A DNA stretch of 6,786 nucleotides from Chitinispirillaceae bacterium (GTDB lineage Bacteria > Fibrobacterota > Chitinivibrionia > Chitinivibrionales > Chitinispirillaceae), in assembly GCA_016926315.1 (NCBI GenBank), contig JAFGOU010000271.1, positions 1 through 6,786 of the forward strand, written 5' to 3'. Shown in pieces: positions 1 through 6,786 of this stretch. Numbering within the stretch: the stretch's first letter is position 1; each line of letters starts with the position of its first letter. A program made the translations under genes and the position numbers. The notes under the pieces were generated by a model. The model saw only the letters and a program-made list of their open reading frames with translations, did no database searches and was not told the DNA's origin.

Positions 1-1833
<1,833 letters not shown>

Positions 1834-1848
1834 CTGGTTCTTTCCCGG

Positions 1849-3357
1849 TTATTCCTTGCTCTTGAACGCCTTGATCGCATCGCCAAGGCGGGTCGTGATC
1901 GAATCGTCAATCTGTTTTTTTTCCTTGATGTCGGCGAGCAGTGAGGCGTGATGCTCGGTGATAAACGCCCTATACGACTCCTCCCAGGAACGGATCCCTT
2001 CGATCGGCACGTCATCGAGATACCCATTGACGCCCGCGTAGATGATCGCGATCTGCATTTCGACCGGCAGCGGCCTGAAAAGGTCCTGCTTGAGGAGTTC
2101 GGTAAGCCGCTCGCCGCGCGATAGCTGCGCCTGGGAATGAGCGTCGAGCTCGGAAGAGAATTGGGCGAAGGCCGCCAGCTCGCGGTACTGTGCGAGATCG
2201 AGGCGGAGGCGCCCGGCAACCTGCCGCATGCCCTTGATCTGCGCCTTGCCCCCCACGCGCGATACCGAAAGACCGCTGTTGATGGCCGGCCTGATACCCG
2301 AAAAAAACAGGCCCCGTTCGAGAAAAATCTGGCCGTCGGTGATGGAAATAACATTGGTCGGGATGTAGGCGGAAATATCGCCCGCCTGGGTTTCGATGAT
2401 CGGCAGCGCGGTAAGCGATCCGCCGCCGTTTTTCTCCGACAGTTTACAGGCGCGTTCAAGCAGGCGCGAATGGAGATAAAAGACGTCTCCCGGATACGCT
2501 TCGCGGCCCGGCGGCCGGCGCAGAAGAAGCGAAAGCTGGCGGTACGCCTGCGCGTGGCGGGTGAGGTCGTCGTAAATGACCAGCACGTCCCTGCCGTTCC
2601 ACATGAACTCTTCCCCCATGGCGCAACCGGCGTACGGGGCGATGTACTGGAGCGGGGCCGGATCGCTCGCCGTTGACGAAACGACGATGGTATAGTCCAG
2701 GGCGCCGTGACGGGCGAAGGTGTCGACGATCTGCGCCACGGTCGACTGCTTCTGTCCGACGGCGACATAAATGCAGAGGGGACGCCGCGCCTCGTTCTTC
2801 TGGTTGATGATCGTATCAACCACGATGGCGGTCTTCCCGATCTGGCGGTCGCCGATGATGAGCTCACGCTGGCCCCGTCCGATCGGAATCATGGAATCGA
2901 TCGCCTTGATGCCGGTCTGCAACGGCTCCTTGACCGGCTGGCGTTCCATAACGCCCGGCGCGATCACCTCGACCGGCCGCGTCTTTTTGGTCTTTATCTC
3001 GCCCTTGCCGTCAATCGGTTCACCGAGCGGGTTGACCACCCTGCCGAGAAGCTCTTCGCCCACCGGCACCGCCATGACGCGGCCGGTACGGCTTACTTCG
3101 TCGCCCTCCTTGATCGTGACCGCGTCGCCGAGCAGGATGCAGCCGACACTGTCGTTTTCAAGATTCAGCACCATGCCGTGGATCGAATGGGGAAAACTGA
3201 CGAGTTCGCCGTAGACCGCCTTGTCAAGGCCGTACACCCGCGCAATGCCGTCGCCGACCTGCATAACGTACCCGGTTTCGCGCAGATCGAGTTTCGAGGC
3301 ATAACTCTTGAGCGTTTCCCGTAGAATACCGGTGATCTGCGAAGATTCGATTGCCAT
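1849..3357 (-). CDS. atpA: F1 ATP synthase alpha subunit
   Basis: Regulatory, non-catalytic nucleotide-binding subunit of the F1 head, which also supplies the arginine finger to the catalytic beta site. The 502 residues are the usual length. Domains in order: N-terminal delta-binding helix and beta-barrel (1-95), nucleotide-binding domain with P-loop GDRQIGKT at 169-176, Walker B VLVIYDDL at 258-265, the signature [20 protein letters not shown] at 280-299, arginine finger Arg367 in SVSRVGG, and a C-terminal helical domain with [19 protein letters not shown]. The usual Thr at P-loop position 173 is Ile here; the catalytic-type Lys175 and Thr176 remain. AAGGA lies 7 nt before the ATG and overlaps the atpH stop codon; the gap to atpH is 10 nt. 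Neighbouring subunit genes on both sides make the assignment secure. Confidence 0.99.
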   Translation of the reverse strand: MAIESSQITGILRETLKSYASKLDLRETGYVMQVGDGIARVYGLDKAVYGELVSFPHSIHGMVLNLENDSVGCILLGDAVTIKEGDEVSRTGRVMAVPVGEELLGRVVNPLGEPIDGKGEIKTKKTRPVEVIAPGVMERQPVKEPLQTGIKAIDSMIPIGRGQRELIIGDRQIGKTAIVVDTIINQKNEARRPLCIYVAVGQKQSTVAQIVDTFARHGALDYTIVVSSTASDPAPLQYIAPYAGCAMGEEFMWNGRDVLVIYDDLTRHAQAYRQLSLLLRRPPGREAYPGDVFYLHSRLLERACKLSEKNGGGSLTALPIIETQAGDISAYIPTNVISITDGQIFLERGLFFSGIRPAINSGLSVSRVGGKAQIKGMRQVAGRLRLDLAQYRELAAFAQFSSELDAHSQAQLSRGERLTELLKQDLFRPLPVEMQIAIIYAGVNGYLDDVPIEGIRSWEESYRAFITEHHASLLADIKEKKQIDDSITTRLGDAIKAFKSKE

Positions 3358-3367
3358 GATACCGTCC

Positions 3368-3910
3368 TTAGGTTGAAGATACGGCCTGAAGCTTCTGGCG
3401 AATGCGCTCCAGGTCCGTCTTTATGGAATTATCGATGATCGTATCGCCTATTCGTATGAGCAGTCCGGAACAGAGCGCCGGATCCACGGCAAATTGGATC
3501 TTGACCCCGCCCCTGGTGTACGCAGAAAGGCTTTCGGACAGCACCTTCCGCAGCGTTTCAGGAAGTGCGGTCGCGCTCGTGACCACCACCCCCGCAATGT
3601 TGCGCGCCTCGTCGGCAAGGTTTTCCATCTCCTCGGCGACGGCGGCGAAAAGACCGATCACCCGTCGCTTGACAAGATCGTCAAGCATGCGGACAACCAG
3701 CGGTCCGGGCGGATGTGCCGCGATGGAAAGGAGCGCGTTTATTTTTACCTCCCGGGGTACCGCCGGATGGCTCAACAGCGCGGCCACCAGGGGTTCCGCG
3801 GCCATGACGCCGGCGATCGCCCGGAAAAACGGCTTTACTGCCGCGCACTCTCCGGGGGCGTGCCGCAGAAGCAACCGGGCGTATTCCCGTGCCACGTACC
3901 GCTCCCTCAT
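3368..3910 (-). CDS. atpH: F1 ATP synthase delta subunit (OSCP homologue)
   Basis: Stator subunit that sits on top of F1 and ties the alpha N-termini to the b-subunit stalk. The chosen product is 180 residues, the normal family length, starting [15 protein letters not shown], which resembles the family's N-terminal helix (YARALF type). The N-terminal six-helix domain covers roughly 1-105. The C-terminal part has the recognisable [23 protein letters not shown] followed by [18 protein letters not shown], equivalent to the conserved VDPxLIGGxxIRIGDxxxDxSV pattern. An in-frame start farther upstream (4054) would run through atpF and is unnecessary: the ATG at 3910 forms an ATGA overlap with the atpF stop and has GGAGG 5 nt upstream. 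The 4-nt overlap implies coupled translation of two stator subunits. Confidence 0.97.
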   Translation of the reverse strand: MRERYVAREYARLLLRHAPGECAAVKPFFRAIAGVMAAEPLVAALLSHPAVPREVKINALLSIAAHPPGPLVVRMLDDLVKRRVIGLFAAVAEEMENLADEARNIAGVVVTSATALPETLRKVLSESLSAYTRGGVKIQFAVDPALCSGLLIRIGDTIIDNSIKTDLERIRQKLQAVSST

Positions 3911-4410
3911 GCCCTCCTCCGCTGCGGTCCTTTTGAAAGCTCCTCGACGATCTCCTGGAACTTCCGGCGGTGCACTTCGTCGGCAATCGGCTGGCTGAGC
4001 GCTTTTTCCGCGACCGCCATCGAGAGCGCGACGATTTCCGCGCGCATCTCGCACATGACCCTGCGACGGTCCGTTTCAAGCTGCTCGCGCGCCTTCTTCT
4101 GCTGTTCCGCGGCTTCCTGATGCGCGACCCTGACGATCTCCTCCCTGACCTTGAGCGCCTCCTGGCGCGCGATGGAAATGAGTTCCGATGATTTCTGCTC
4201 CACCTGCTCCAGTTTGGCGCGGTATTCGGCCTCGAGACGGGTAATCGCCTGACGCGTGTTCTCGGCGTTCTCGAGCGTTTTGCGCACCTTCTCCTGCCGT
4301 TCCCTGATGAATGCGCAGAGCGGTTTCCAGCCGAACTTCCAGACCACGGCGAGCGCGATCAGGAACGTGATGGTCTGCGACAACATGATCTGCCAGTGAA
4401 TTTCAGGCAT
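3907..4410 (-). CDS. atpF: Fo ATP synthase b subunit
   Basis: Peripheral stalk subunit, anchored in the inner membrane by one N-terminal helix and reaching up to delta on F1. The 167-residue product starts MPEIHWQIMLSQTITFLIA; the membrane span covers about residues 8-28 (ending in VWKFGW), followed by KPLCAFIRERQEKVRKTLENAE, matching the family's xPLxxxIxxRxxxIxxxLxxAE hinge. The rest is a long charged helix rich in Glu, Arg, Gln and Ala, as expected for the right-handed coiled coil. GAGAGG lies 6 nt before the start. The gap from atpE is 47 nt and the 3' end overlaps atpH by 4 nt. No second b-type (b') gene lies in the operon, so a b homodimer is inferred. Confidence 0.97.
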   Translation of the reverse strand: MPEIHWQIMLSQTITFLIALAVVWKFGWKPLCAFIRERQEKVRKTLENAENTRQAITRLEAEYRAKLEQVEQKSSELISIARQEALKVREEIVRVAHQEAAEQQKKAREQLETDRRRVMCEMRAEIVALSMAVAEKALSQPIADEVHRRKFQEIVEELSKGPQRRRA

Positions 4411-4457
4411 AGGTATCCTCTCAGAACGAAAGTAACTCCTGTGCGGTAAGGAACCGG

Positions 4458-4817
4458 TCAGCCGCCGATGACTTTCGCCGCGAACGGGTTGGCGAAGATG
4501 AAAATGATGGCCAGGAACAGGGCGTAGAGCACCTGGGCTTCGATGAGCGCGAACCCGATGAACATGTTCATCTGCAGCTTTGACTGGAGCTCGGGCTGAC
4601 GCGCTATTCCCTGCAACGCGCTCGCGATGACAAGTCCCATGCCGATGCCGCAACCGCCGGCGGCAATACCGACACCCACGCCAGAGGCTACCAGGGTGTT
4701 GCCGAAAAAGGTCGCCGCGGCCATGCTCCCCCCGCTTCCCGGCGCCACGGTTTCCGCGGCCGCCGCTACGGTCGCCCCAAGAAGCAAAAAAGCCTGGACA
4801 AGTACTTTTTTATTCAT
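4458..4817 (-). CDS. atpE: Fo ATP synthase c subunit with N-terminal signal-like extension
   Basis: Ring-forming proteolipid whose carboxylate carries the translocated ion. The 119 residues exceed the usual 75-90. The excess is an N-terminal stretch (MNKKVLVQAFLLLGATVAAAAE) with lysines, a hydrophobic core and an Ala-rich end, resembling a cleavable signal peptide. The mature part has helix 1 with a glycine repeat (GGCGIGMG, 54-61), the polar loop ARQPE (72-76) that contacts gamma/epsilon, and helix 2 FALIEAQVLYALF with ion-binding Glu93. Compared with the Na+-binding Ilyobacter c subunit, the Gln32 position is Met60 and Ser66 is Ala94, so H+ coupling is more likely; this is inference from aligned positions. 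The start is supported by GGAGG 7 nt upstream, so the extension is not an annotation artefact. I recall similar pre-sequences and EAQVIY helices in Campylobacter and Helicobacter c subunits. Confidence 0.97.
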   Translation of the reverse strand: MNKKVLVQAFLLLGATVAAAAETVAPGSGGSMAAATFFGNTLVASGVGVGIAAGGCGIGMGLVIASALQGIARQPELQSKLQMNMFIGFALIEAQVLYALFLAIIFIFANPFAAKVIGG

Positions 4818-4863
4818 GAAAACGCCTCCGTAAAAGGTTGTTGTTGTATGTTCTTTTTTCTTA
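4818..4863 (-). promoter_or_regulatory. atpE translation initiation leader with strong Shine-Dalgarno
   Basis: Read on the minus strand, the 46 nt before the atpE ATG are A-rich and almost free of G until the GGAGG at 4829-4825, 7 nt from the start. The stretch includes an A/G-only run and three ACA-type triplets (4850-4838), followed by CTTTTAC. Such a leader should be largely unstructured and favour ribosome loading. In E. coli a comparable U/A-rich enhancer before atpE raises c-subunit synthesis to match its high stoichiometry (known biology); that this leader does the same is inference. A weak internal promoter is possible: TTGAAA at 4869-4864 and TACAAC at 4848-4843, but the 15-bp spacing is short. 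Confidence 0.5.
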
Positions 4864-4898
4864 TTTCAATCTGCATTCTACGTTCCGCAATCCGCAAT
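4864..4898. repeat. Degenerate 7-bp tandem repeat between atpB and atpE
   Basis: On the plus strand the units run TTTCAAT, CTGCATT, CTACGTT, CCGCAAT, CCGCAAT, at exact 7-bp spacing. The last two are identical; the others share 3-5 positions with them. The array ends 2 bp before the atpB stop codon (minus strand), so it forms the 3'-untranslated spacer after subunit a. It does not encode protein and is not a clear hairpin. It looks like the decayed end of a heptanucleotide microsatellite. The two perfect copies are certain; the outer units are judged by period and partial match. Confidence 0.6.
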
Positions 4899-4900
4899 TC

Positions 4901-5638
4901 CTAGTGCTCCTCCATCTGTACCGCGCCGGCGATATACGACATGGACAGCACCATGAACACCATCGCCTGGATAAACGCGATGATGAGGCCCAGCAGCATG
5001 ATCGCCGGCCGCATGACGAGCAGACCGGCCGAGAACACCTTGTCGAAGAGTACCGGACTCATGAAAAACTGAAGCATGAGATAGGCAAGAATTCCGAGAA
5101 ACAGCTCCTTGGAAAAAATATTGCAGAAAAGCCGCAGGCCCAGTGAAAGCGGGCGGGTGAAAAAAGAGATGATCTCGGTCATCGACAGAACAAGTCCGAT
5201 CGGGAGCATATACCACGGCAGGGGCGGCGGCTTGAACTGTTTGAGATAGCCGATCCCGTTATGCTTGAACCCGAGAAAGATAAAATAGACGAACACCATG
5301 AGGGCGAGTCCGAACGTCAGGTTGGGATCGGCGGTCGGCGACAGAAGCCCGGGAATGAAGCCCATGAGATTACCCACGAGAATGAAGAAAAAAAGGCCGA
5401 TAAAGAGGGGATAATACTCACGTGCCTTGGGCCCGATAAGTTCATCGGCAAGGTTGGTGATGAATTCGATGAGCATCTCGAAAATCACCTGAACCCCTCC
5501 GGGAACCAGCTTCGCCTTTCTGGCAACGACTATCGAAATACCGATCAGCCCTGCCCAGACAACCCATGAAAAAACGAGTGCGGTCGGAATCCTGCCGAAA
5601 TGCCAGACCACACTTTCAAATTCCATTCCTGAAGACAT
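4901..5638 (-). CDS. atpB: Fo ATP synthase a subunit
   Basis: Membrane stator subunit that provides the two half-channels and the arginine that forces c-ring carboxylates to exchange ions. The product is 245 residues. Membrane segments lie at about 19-39, 74-98, 106-123, 143-165, 172-195 and 203-240. Key positions: Arg169 in LSLGLRLFCN (equivalent to E. coli Arg210), Glu178 (Glu219), Gln224 in AFIQAMVF (Gln252). At the position of E. coli Gly218 there is Lys177, and at that of His245 there is Gly217, the same pair described for alkaliphilic Bacillus subunit a. The start ATG at 5638 has GGAGG 10 nt upstream and follows the atpI stop by 5 nt; an earlier in-frame start at 5776 would run through atpI and was not used. 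An alternative start four codons in (5626) cannot be fully excluded. The stop is TAG. Confidence 0.97.
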   Translation of the reverse strand: MSSGMEFESVVWHFGRIPTALVFSWVVWAGLIGISIVVARKAKLVPGGVQVIFEMLIEFITNLADELIGPKAREYYPLFIGLFFFILVGNLMGFIPGLLSPTADPNLTFGLALMVFVYFIFLGFKHNGIGYLKQFKPPPLPWYMLPIGLVLSMTEIISFFTRPLSLGLRLFCNIFSKELFLGILAYLMLQFFMSPVLFDKVFSAGLLVMRPAIMLLGLIIAFIQAMVFMVLSMSYIAGAVQMEEH

Positions 5639-5643
5639 GACCT

Positions 5644-6033
5644 TTACGCCTCCGGTGATTTTTGAGGCTTCCGCCTCATCGAATTGAGTGATACGAAGGT
5701 CGATACCATCATCCCGATAAACGTGCCGAGCAGCACGCCCAGCGTATGGATTTTGAAGAGGAATACCACGGTACAAAAGGCGCTGATCATGACAACGTAG
5801 CGTGCGACCGCTCCGGGAAGATACGATGCGAAAAAAGAGCCGTTCTTCCCTGCCGGGAACGGTAACAGCAGATAATAGAGGAGAAAACCGAGGTAGGCGA
5901 CACCAAACCCGACGACCGCTCCCGTGGCCGGATGATCAGGGCCGAGTCCGGGAAGGAAAAAAAACGCCATGCCGGCGCCGGCGACCAGAACCAACCCTAG
6001 AATAAGCGGTAAAATGGCTTTACCCGTGCTCAT
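5644..6033 (-). CDS. atpI: AtpI family ATP synthase accessory membrane protein
   Basis: Small inner-membrane protein of 129 residues with four predicted spans at about 7-28, 40-62, 75-97 and 103-123, and a basic tail (RRKPQKSPEA). An Arg lies within the third span (PGAVARYVVM), a feature I associate with the ATP synthase I family. Known roles for the family are assisting c-ring assembly and, with AtpZ in alkaliphilic Bacillus, Mg2+/Ca2+ uptake; which applies here is not shown by the sequence. The start at 6033 lies inside the end of atpZ (14-nt overlap), with GGGGGA about 14 nt upstream, a loose spacing that suggests coupling to atpZ. An in-frame start at 6117 would add 28 residues read through atpZ in another frame and lacks support. 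Sequence similarity in this family is low, so the call rests on position, size and topology. Confidence 0.85.
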   Translation of the reverse strand: MSTGKAILPLILGLVLVAGAGMAFFFLPGLGPDHPATGAVVGFGVAYLGFLLYYLLLPFPAGKNGSFFASYLPGAVARYVVMISAFCTVVFLFKIHTLGVLLGTFIGMMVSTFVSLNSMRRKPQKSPEA

Positions 6034-6280
6034 TTTTTGTGTCGTCGTCCCCCAGCTTTTTAATCTCGCGATAGATCTGCCTGAATCCGGCAAACGTACC
6101 GATGAAGAAAAAAACAATGGTCAATACCGGCGCCGTCTTGAAGAGCTTGTCAAGATACCATCCGATTACCAGGCCCGCCGCGGTGGACAGGACAAGATGT
6201 ATCCCGAGGCTCGACACCCAGATAAGGTCGCCTTTCCTGCCCGTTTTTTCACTGGTTTCCGGGTGTTTTTCCTTTTGCAC
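6020..6280 (-). CDS. atpZ: AtpZ / F0F1-ATPase gene 1 family membrane protein (GTG start)
   Basis: First gene of the operon, giving an 86-residue protein: a charged N-terminus (MQKEKHPETSEKTGRKGDL), two membrane spans at about 25-46 (GIHLVLSTAAGLVIGWYLD) and 52-73 (APVLTIVFFFIGTFAGFRQIY), and a charged tail. The G-x-x-x-G-W-Y-L-D-K and F-x-x-G-x-x-A-G-F-x-x-x-Y patterns are typical of the AtpZ (ATPase gene 1) family found ahead of atpI. In alkaliphilic Bacillus, AtpZ has been linked with AtpI to Mg2+ uptake and synthase stability. I chose GTG at 6280 because GGAGG lies exactly 5 nt upstream; another GTG at 6301 is in frame but would place this Shine-Dalgarno inside the gene and has no site of its own. 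The 3' end overlaps atpI by 14 nt. Confidence 0.88.
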   Translation of the reverse strand: MQKEKHPETSEKTGRKGDLIWVSSLGIHLVLSTAAGLVIGWYLDKLFKTAPVLTIVFFFIGTFAGFRQIYREIKKLGDDDTKNEHG

Positions 6281-6285
6281 GACAG

Positions 6286-6290
6286 CCTCC
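6286..6290 (-). promoter_or_regulatory. Shine-Dalgarno that fixes the atpZ GTG start
   Basis: GGAGG on the minus strand, 5 nt before GTG at 6280. It decides between two in-frame GTG codons: the upstream one at 6301 has no comparable site. Confidence 0.8.
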
Positions 6291-6355
6291 GCAATGCACA
6301 CAAATATAATCCCGGCGCGGGGGCAGGCGGCAAGAGGATGCGTGGAGCAAGGAAT

Positions 6356-6384
6356 AGTATACCTTCAATTATTTTCCTGCGCAA
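6356..6384 (-). promoter_or_regulatory. Candidate sigma70-type promoter of the atp operon
   Basis: On the minus strand TTGCGC (6384-6379) and TATACT (6361-6356) are separated by exactly 17 bp of A-rich sequence. The -10 matches 5 of 6 consensus positions, the -35 only the first three. Transcription would start near 6349, leaving a leader of about 70 nt before the atpZ GTG. It is the best-spaced candidate seen in the divergent region, but the -35 is weak and no experiment supports it. Confidence 0.45.
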
Positions 6385-6400
6385 GCATTTTATTGTAATG

Positions 6401-6420
6401 TGCCGTCGCGCGACTGCCGT
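6401..6420. repeat. TGCCGT direct repeat flanking a palindrome in the divergent region
   Basis: Two copies of TGCCGT (6401-6406 and 6415-6420) lie 14 bp apart start to start. The perfect 10-bp palindrome GTCGCGCGAC (6405-6414) overlaps the first copy and abuts the second. The element lies between the two candidate promoters, upstream of both -35 elements, a position where an activator or shared regulator could bind. In GC-rich DNA such short symmetry also arises by chance, so the regulatory role is only a suggestion. Confidence 0.3.
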
Positions 6421-6437
6421 TGTGCGGCGGTGCTCTA

Positions 6438-6466
6438 TTGTCGTTACCGCTCCATTCATGTATACT
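6438..6466 (+). promoter_or_regulatory. Candidate sigma70-type promoter of the PAS sensor gene
   Basis: TTGTCG (6438-6443; 4 of 6 consensus positions) and TATACT (6461-6466; 5 of 6) are separated by 17 bp. The expected start point is near 6473, only about 3 nt before the ATG at 6476, so the transcript would be leaderless or nearly so. This agrees with the lack of a Shine-Dalgarno before that ATG. Confidence 0.5.
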
Positions 6467-6475
6467 AGAACCACC

Positions 6476-6786
6476 ATGGCCGAAACCACCGCACTTATCG
6501 TACTCTCGGCGTTATGTATCGCCACCGCGGCTGTTCTTGTCATGACGGTCACGCGGCTGATCCGCCTGAAGAGAAAAGCGGCTGCGCCGGAACGCGCCCT
6601 CTCAGACGGGAGCGCGTCTCCTTCCGAACTCCAGACGGTGTTTGACTCGATTACCGACGATATCTGCATCATCGATCCCGAGTTTCGCGTCCGCAACGCC
6701 AACAGGCGGTATCAGGCGACCGTTAAAACGGCCCTTCCTGCACTGGCCGGTAAAAAATGTCATGACGTCTACTGGGGGAGGACCTC
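6476..6786 (+). CDS. Membrane-anchored PAS-domain sensor protein, N-terminal part only
   Basis: An open frame from ATG at 6476 to the right edge (103 complete codons, no stop). It begins with one membrane span at about residues 6-26 (LIVLSALCIATAAVLVMTV) followed by basic TRLIRLKRK, so the N-terminus is probably outside or short, with the rest cytoplasmic. A short Ala/Ser-rich linker leads to a PAS domain from about residue 51: ELQTVFDSITDDICIIDPEFRVRNANRRYQ, a typical PAS opening, and GKKCHDVYWGR near 92-102, the PAS motif often seen as GKKCYEVxxGR in signalling proteins. The output domain lies outside the window, so histidine kinase, diguanylate cyclase or another effector cannot be distinguished. 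No Shine-Dalgarno precedes the ATG; the next ATG (codon 23, 6542) also lacks one and would lose most of the membrane span. It is transcribed away from the atp operon and need not relate to it functionally. Confidence 0.8.
   Translation, partial: MAETTALIVLSALCIATAAVLVMTVTRLIRLKRKAAAPERALSDGSASPSELQTVFDSITDDICIIDPEFRVRNANRRYQATVKTALPALAGKKCHDVYWGRT

Noticed and set aside
2137..3324. Plus-strand open frames opposite atpA (2137-2676, 2707-3324 and 2771-3214)
   Set aside because: They mirror the alpha-subunit codons, overlap one another in different frames and show no family features.
4411..4653. Upstream in-frame extension of atpF
   Set aside because: The extra residues would be read through atpE in another frame; the ATG at 4410 has a Shine-Dalgarno and begins the normal b-subunit membrane helix.
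4458..4817. Na+-coupled c ring
   Set aside because: Two ligands of the Na+ signature are absent (Met60 for Gln32, Ala94 for Ser66 by comparison with Ilyobacter), so H+ coupling is the simpler reading, though Glu93 and Tyr98 are kept.
6305..6310. Perfect TATAAT on the plus strand
   Set aside because: No -35-like hexamer lies 16-18 bp upstream and it falls in the atpZ leader; a better plus-strand promoter sits at 6438-6466.
6311..6321. Small GC-rich hairpin CCCG-GCG-CGGG upstream of atpZ
   Set aside because: The stem is only 4 bp with no U-tract, so it is neither a convincing terminator nor a riboswitch.
6166..6702. Minus-strand frame of 178 codons crossing the divergent region, atpZ and the PAS gene
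   Set aside because: It overlaps two supported genes and both promoter candidates, and its Arg/Ser/Thr-rich composition has no domain resemblance.

Overview
This window holds almost all of an F1Fo ATP synthase operon on the minus strand, running from about 6360 down past the left edge. At the right end, a PAS-domain sensor gene starts in the opposite direction. In transcription order the operon is atpZ (6280-6020), atpI (6033-5644), atpB/a (5638-4901), atpE/c (4817-4458), atpF/b (4410-3907), atpH/delta (3910-3368), atpA/alpha (3357-1849), atpG/gamma (1833-946) and atpD/beta (946 to the edge, C-terminus missing). atpC (epsilon) is expected just beyond position 1. This is the classical atpIBEFHAGD(C) order with atpZ in front and a single b subunit. 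Every gene is intact, with the family's key catalytic or ion-translocating residues wherever the window covers them.

The genes are tightly packed. atpZ/atpI overlap by 14 nt, atpF/atpH by 4 nt (ATGA) and atpG/atpD by 1 nt (TAATG), and most other gaps are 5-47 nt. The one roomier gap is the 83 nt between atpB and atpE. It contains a degenerate 7-bp tandem repeat next to the atpB stop codon, then an A-rich, G-poor leader and a strong Shine-Dalgarno in front of atpE, the subunit needed in most copies. The operon and the sensor gene diverge from a region of about 195 bp (6281-6475) with one plausible sigma70-type promoter facing each way.

The organism looks like a Gram-negative bacterium of moderately high GC with good Shine-Dalgarno usage. 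The c subunit carries a signal-peptide-like N-terminal extension and an E-A-Q-V-x-Y ion-binding helix, both of which I recall from Campylobacterota. The operon layout with one b gene does not match that group, so I leave the phylum open (deltaproteobacterial-grade or spirochaete-like lineages are possible).

I see no mobile element, CRISPR array, RNA gene or evident new multi-gene system. The most interesting points are a Lys/Gly pair in subunit a at positions linked to alkaliphile ATP synthases, the pre-sequence on subunit c, the heptamer repeat inside a core operon, and a predicted near-leaderless transcript for the sensor gene.
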